DNA of 9,211 nt from assembly GCA_030640155.1 (NCBI GenBank), contig DAOWJX010000029.1, forward strand, positions 1 through 9,211. Direction: 5' to 3'. The DNA is from Candidatus Aegiribacteria sp. GTDB lineage: Bacteria > Fermentibacterota > Fermentibacteria > Fermentibacterales > JCC-6. The translations under genes and the position numbers were made by a program. Shown here one piece after another: positions 6,791 through 9,211 of this stretch (position 1 is its first letter; each line of letters begins with the position of its first letter). The notes beneath the pieces were generated by a model that searched no databases, was not told where the DNA came from, and worked only from the letters and a program-made list of their open reading frames with translations.

Positions 6791-7159
6791 ATGGCTTCAA
6801 TACTTATCGTAGATGATGATTCAATGGTCAGAAAAATGCTGGTAAAAGTTTTCCAGAATGAAAACTACCTAACCCTTGAAGCGTCTGATGGTAATTCCGC
6901 TTTAAGGATATTTCGTGATGAGACTATTGATGTGGTTATAACAGATATTGTTATGCCTGATATGGAAGGCATCGAGACTATTCGTGAATTACGGAAGATC
7001 AATCCTGATGTAAAGATAATCGCATTCTCTGGTGGAGGTTCTCTTTCACCGGATGGCTACCTGAAAATCGCTGCTTCCATGGGTGCCAAATACACATTTC
7101 AGAAACCATTTGACATAAAAGAACTCAAAAAGGCTGTTAAGAAACTCCTGGATTCCTGA
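6791..7159 (+). CDS. Stand-alone response regulator receiver (CheY-like)
   Basis: A 122-residue single receiver domain without an output domain. The acidic pair is D8/D9 in ILIVDDDS, the phospho-acceptor is D52 in VVITDIVMPDMEG, the switch serine is S80 in IIAFSGGG, and the conserved lysine is K105 in FQKPF. Such proteins act by protein-protein contact or as a relay intermediate. GGAG (6783-6786) precedes the ATG by four bases. It is divergent from a hybrid kinase ending in an HPt domain, so acceptance of phosphate from HPt H824 is a reasonable inference. It is convergent with the peptidase gene with only two bases between stops and no terminator hairpin. The insertion GGGSLSPDGYLKIA after S80 is common in this receiver subgroup. 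Final output (motility, second messenger or transcription) is unknown. Confidence 0.92.
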   Translation: MASILIVDDDSMVRKMLVKVFQNENYLTLEASDGNSALRIFRDETIDVVITDIVMPDMEGIETIRELRKINPDVKIIAFSGGGSLSPDGYLKIAASMGAKYTFQKPFDIKELKKAVKKLLDS

Positions 7160-7161
7160 AA

Positions 7162-8193
7162 TCAGCTCATCACATAGGCTTGTATAAGATCTATTGTCGC
7201 TTCTAGAGCTTTTTCGTGTGTCCGCTCATTTGCATGTGAAGCGTTTACTCCCGGCCCAATCAATCCATGTTTTACATCAAGTCCTGATTTGAGAGCCACT
7301 GCCGCGTCTGATCCGTAATGAGGGAAAGTATCAACAGTGAAAGGGATGGAATTCGCTTCAGCAAGTCTTATCAATCTTTTAGTTATCTGGTAGTTGAACG
7401 GTCCGGTGCTGTCAGCGGCGCAAATCGTGACACTGTTCTCTGAAGACTCTCTTCCAGGTCCTGCAACACCCATATCAACAGCGATGAATTCACTTGACTT
7501 CTCCGGGAGAAAACCAGCTGCGCCATGCCCCACTTCCTCATACGATGTAATGAGAAAATGCAGGGTTCGCTTTGGTGTTATCTCTTCTTTTACCAGCCTC
7601 TCAGCTACTTCAATGAGTATTGCTACTCCCGCCTTGTCATCGAGGTGCCTTGATTTGATAAACCCTGATTTCGTTCGAACAGGGCGAGGATCGAAATGTA
7701 TGTAGTTTCCAACGGACAGGCCAAGCTCCAGTATTTCCTTTTTCGATGACACTTCTTCATCAAGCCTGATATACATTTCCTCTTTATTCCGCTTTTCTGA
7801 AGCCTTTTCCAGCCCATGGATATGGACGGAAGTATTGTCATAAAGAACCGTTCCATCAAAGAGCTTCCCGTCCCAGGTTTCAATTTTGCAGTACTCACCC
7901 TCTATACTTGACATTGTATAGGAACCGATTGTTCTGAGTCTGATCCTGCCGTCATCTTCTATTCCACTGATCATCCCTCCCAGTGTATCAAGATGCGCCG
8001 AGAGGATTATACCTTCAGGTGTTGAACCATTGAGTGTCGCTATTATGCTCCCTTTCGTGGTTGAACGAATTGCCAGATTCAGATGCTCTAATCTTTCTCG
8101 AACGATATCCATCGCAGCCTCAGTATGCCCGGACACACTTCTAATTTGAAGCAATTGCATTAATGTATCTGTTACATCAACATCGGTATTCAT
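7162..8193 (-). CDS. M42-family metallo-aminopeptidase (TET/glutamyl aminopeptidase-like)
   Basis: A 343-residue cytoplasmic dinuclear-metal exopeptidase, normal M42 length, which trims N-terminal residues from short peptides and often forms tetrahedral dodecamers. Metal and catalytic residues are all visible: H67 and D69 in SAHLDTLGGM, bridging D185 in SRHLDDKAG, general base E219 with E220 in SYEEVGHG, D240 in FIAVDMG, and H320 in NASHANERTH. HYGSDAAVA (292-300) is the usual M42 motif near the active site. The frame is open to 8247, but ATG 8193 has AAAGGA five bases ahead and is preferred. Peptide specificity is not readable; some M42 members are annotated as endoglucanases or FrvX on weak grounds. 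Its start region faces the start of the unknown membrane-anchored protein (63-nt divergent gap). Confidence 0.93.
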   Translation of the reverse strand: MNTDVDVTDTLMQLLQIRSVSGHTEAAMDIVRERLEHLNLAIRSTTKGSIIATLNGSTPEGIILSAHLDTLGGMISGIEDDGRIRLRTIGSYTMSSIEGEYCKIETWDGKLFDGTVLYDNTSVHIHGLEKASEKRNKEEMYIRLDEEVSSKKEILELGLSVGNYIHFDPRPVRTKSGFIKSRHLDDKAGVAILIEVAERLVKEEITPKRTLHFLITSYEEVGHGAAGFLPEKSSEFIAVDMGVAGPGRESSENSVTICAADSTGPFNYQITKRLIRLAEANSIPFTVDTFPHYGSDAAVALKSGLDVKHGLIGPGVNASHANERTHEKALEATIDLIQAYVMS

Positions 8194-8198
8194 CTTAT

Positions 8199-8204
8199 TC
8201 CTTT
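8199..8204 (-). promoter_or_regulatory. Shine-Dalgarno site that sets the M42 peptidase start
   Basis: AAAGGA on the minus strand, five bases before ATG 8193. The longer frame from 8247 would add 18 residues not expected in M42 enzymes. Confidence 0.7.
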
Positions 8205-8236
8205 CAGATTGTAACACGGGGTTTGAACCTCTGGAA

Positions 8237-8244
8237 ATTATAAT
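8237..8244. promoter_or_regulatory. Self-complementary ATTATAAT, possible shared -10 element
   Basis: ATTATAAT reads as TATAAT on both strands. On the plus strand it is only about 12 bases before ATG 8257, which would make a nearly leaderless mRNA. On the minus strand it would give a leader of roughly 37 bases for the peptidase. Neither direction has a good -35 at standard spacing. An alternative minus-strand pair, TTTCCA with TACAAT 18 bases later, also exists in the gap. Confidence 0.25.
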
Positions 8245-8256
8245 CATATTCCAGGC

Positions 8257-8928
8257 ATGAGAAAGAAGCGTACAAAACGGTTGTTAAAAGCTCTCAGCCT
8301 TATTCTGCCCTTTGCGCTGCCTGCTGGAGTATTCGTATTCTGGCTCTCGGATCAGTGCCGGGGTCAGGATGGTGATCCGCTTCATATAGTTGCATCCATG
8401 GATCCCGATGGAGGCCGGACAACAACATTCTCCACAATACTGCCCGATGGAAATGAAGCGGTATGGGAATGTTCGGATGGAACCTTTATTGAGACCGGAG
8501 ATGTTACAGCAGCTGGCAGAACAGTTACATGGCAACCGCGTCCTGGGCTGGAAGATTCCGTTCTTATTGTTATCACAACTCCCGCCATTTCAGATACGGT
8601 CAGATTTCTTCCTGTAATTCCAGACATAATTCCATCTCTTACCGTATCCGCCGCATATCATCTTGCCATTCTTGAGAGAGCCAGAAGCATCCAGATGGCT
8701 CCAGGCATCTACAGGGCTATTTCAATGCCTGACGCTCTTCGAAAGTACGACGGGCTTGTTGTTCTGATTGTCAAAACACAGCAGGACAACCGCAGGGCTT
8801 TTTGTATGTTTCCGGGTGACACTGTCGAAATATTTCTCCCGCTGGGAGGTACCGTACAGGCTGCAGGCCTTGATGAAATGGAAGATGCTATGGACAACTC
8901 GGGTAATGTTCAGATAATATTCTACTGA
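8257..8928 (+). CDS. Unrecognised membrane-anchored extracytoplasmic protein with Ig/PKD-like stretch
   Basis: A 223-residue protein I cannot assign to a family. It starts with a basic patch (MRKKRTKRLLK) and one hydrophobic segment, about residues 12-31, which would act as a signal anchor or uncleaved signal; there is no lipobox cysteine. Residues about 40-115 have the rhythm of a bacterial Ig/PKD beta-sandwich: VWECSDGTF, then GRTVTWQPRP, then SVLIVITT, resembling the W...G.F...TVTW.P....I.V pattern. The C-terminal part (about 130-223) contains a helical stretch SAAYHLAILERARSI and an alternating beta stretch FPGDTVEIFLPLGGTV. The Shine-Dalgarno site is weak. The last 41 bases overlap a convergent minus-strand reading frame. 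Function unknown; probably an envelope protein. Confidence 0.7.
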   Translation: MRKKRTKRLLKALSLILPFALPAGVFVFWLSDQCRGQDGDPLHIVASMDPDGGRTTTFSTILPDGNEAVWECSDGTFIETGDVTAAGRTVTWQPRPGLEDSVLIVITTPAISDTVRFLPVIPDIIPSLTVSAAYHLAILERARSIQMAPGIYRAISMPDALRKYDGLVVLIVKTQQDNRRAFCMFPGDTVEIFLPLGGTVQAAGLDEMEDAMDNSGNVQIIFY

Positions 8929-9211
8929 AGGGATTACAGATTCCCGCTATTTCCTTCATCTGTTCTTTGTAGTGGTTGATGAAGAATCTCACGGTTCTCT
9001 CCTCTTCATCCCATTCTTCGAGGATCCAGGGGGCTTCGTTTTTCAGAGCTGAAACGCCTTGTGCTGCTCGATATTTTTCGGGTAGGCGTTGCGGTGAAGT
9101 GGTGAAGCATCGTGTTGCCAGTTCTTCAACTGTTTTATCAGAGGTAGTGCAGAACACTGTAGCGGGCCATCCCTGTATGATGATGTGGTTCGTTACAAGT
9201 TGGCCCCTTGA
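8888..9211 (-). CDS. C-terminal fragment of an ATPase resembling mobile-element primase/helicase proteins (partial, possibly truncated)
   Basis: 107 residues, open at the right edge and ending at TAG 8888-8890. Visible motifs, numbered from the edge, are GWPATVFCTTSD (14-25), EELATRCFTTSP (29-40) and EKYRAAQ (45-51), then an acidic/aromatic helix EEWDEEERTVRFF and NPFSRILSEHYPS near the end. From memory, the GxPA..fCT...E..TR.f..sP pattern followed by an (I/N)P(F/Y)A..L...(F/Y)P segment occurs in large ATPase proteins with primase/helicase-like roles in plasmids and integrative elements, where the TR arginine may be an arginine finger. That assignment is from recollection and not verified. 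Relatives usually continue well past this point, so the gene may be cut short. It overlaps the end of the upstream membrane protein gene by 41 bases, tail to tail. Confidence 0.5.
   Translation of the reverse strand, partial: SRGQLVTNHIIIQGWPATVFCTTSDKTVEELATRCFTTSPQRLPEKYRAAQGVSALKNEAPWILEEWDEEERTVRFFINHYKEQMKEIAGICNPFSRILSEHYPSCP

Noticed and set aside
8925..8960. Hairpins after the membrane protein gene (TGAAGG...CCTTCA and GGGA...TCCC)
   Set aside because: Short stems with long or competing loops and no T-tract; not a convincing terminator.
1..9211. CRISPR array, tRNA, rRNA or insertion sequence
   Set aside because: No regularly spaced direct repeats, cloverleaf-like segments, rRNA signatures, or transposase frames with terminal repeats were seen by eye.

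Overview
The window reads as chromosomal DNA from a Gram-negative bacterium of moderate GC content. The Gram-negative inference rests on a GmhB-type heptose bisphosphate phosphatase (heptose is an outer-membrane or surface-glycan sugar) together with a peptidoglycan D-Ala-D-Ala ligase. No marker here fixes the phylum. The gene mix and the unrecognised secreted protein would suit an uncultivated lineage, but that is a guess.

Layout. (1) Positions 1-2223, minus strand: a tight three-gene run of D-alanine--D-alanine ligase (ddl), a low-specificity L-threonine aldolase (ltaE) and the N-terminus of a Gfo/Idh/MocA oxidoreductase cut by the window edge. (2) Positions 2377-3875, plus strand: a NAD-dependent sugar-nucleotide epimerase/dehydratase overlapping gmhB by 4 nt, so a two-gene surface-sugar operon. 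The 153-nt divergent gap in front of it holds three TCCGGnnGGT boxes. (3) Positions 3885-6518, minus: a soluble hybrid histidine kinase with three PAS domains, HisKA, HATPase, receiver and HPt domains. (4) Positions 6791-7159, plus: a stand-alone CheY-like receiver divergent from the kinase. The AT-rich spacer between them (6519-6790) carries a long imperfect inverted repeat and a perfect TATAAT. Kinase and receiver make a plausible His-Asp-His-Asp phosphorelay. (5) Positions 7162-8193, minus: an M42-family metallo-aminopeptidase, convergent with the receiver (2-nt gap). (6) Positions 8257-8928, plus: an unrecognised membrane-anchored protein with an Ig/PKD-like stretch. (7) Positions 8888-9211, minus: the C-terminal end of an ATPase that resembles primase/helicase-type proteins of mobile elements. 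It overlaps the previous gene tail to tail by 41 nt and looks prematurely ended.

Five listed starts differ from the longest possible reading frame or use a rare codon: ddl, the epimerase, the kinase and the peptidase start at internal ATGs with good Shine-Dalgarno sites, and ltaE uses TTG. No tRNA, rRNA, CRISPR array, insertion sequence or convincing intrinsic terminator was found. Most of the window is ordinary housekeeping and signalling. The accessory-looking parts are the kinase/receiver spacer and the right-hand end from about 8200 onward.
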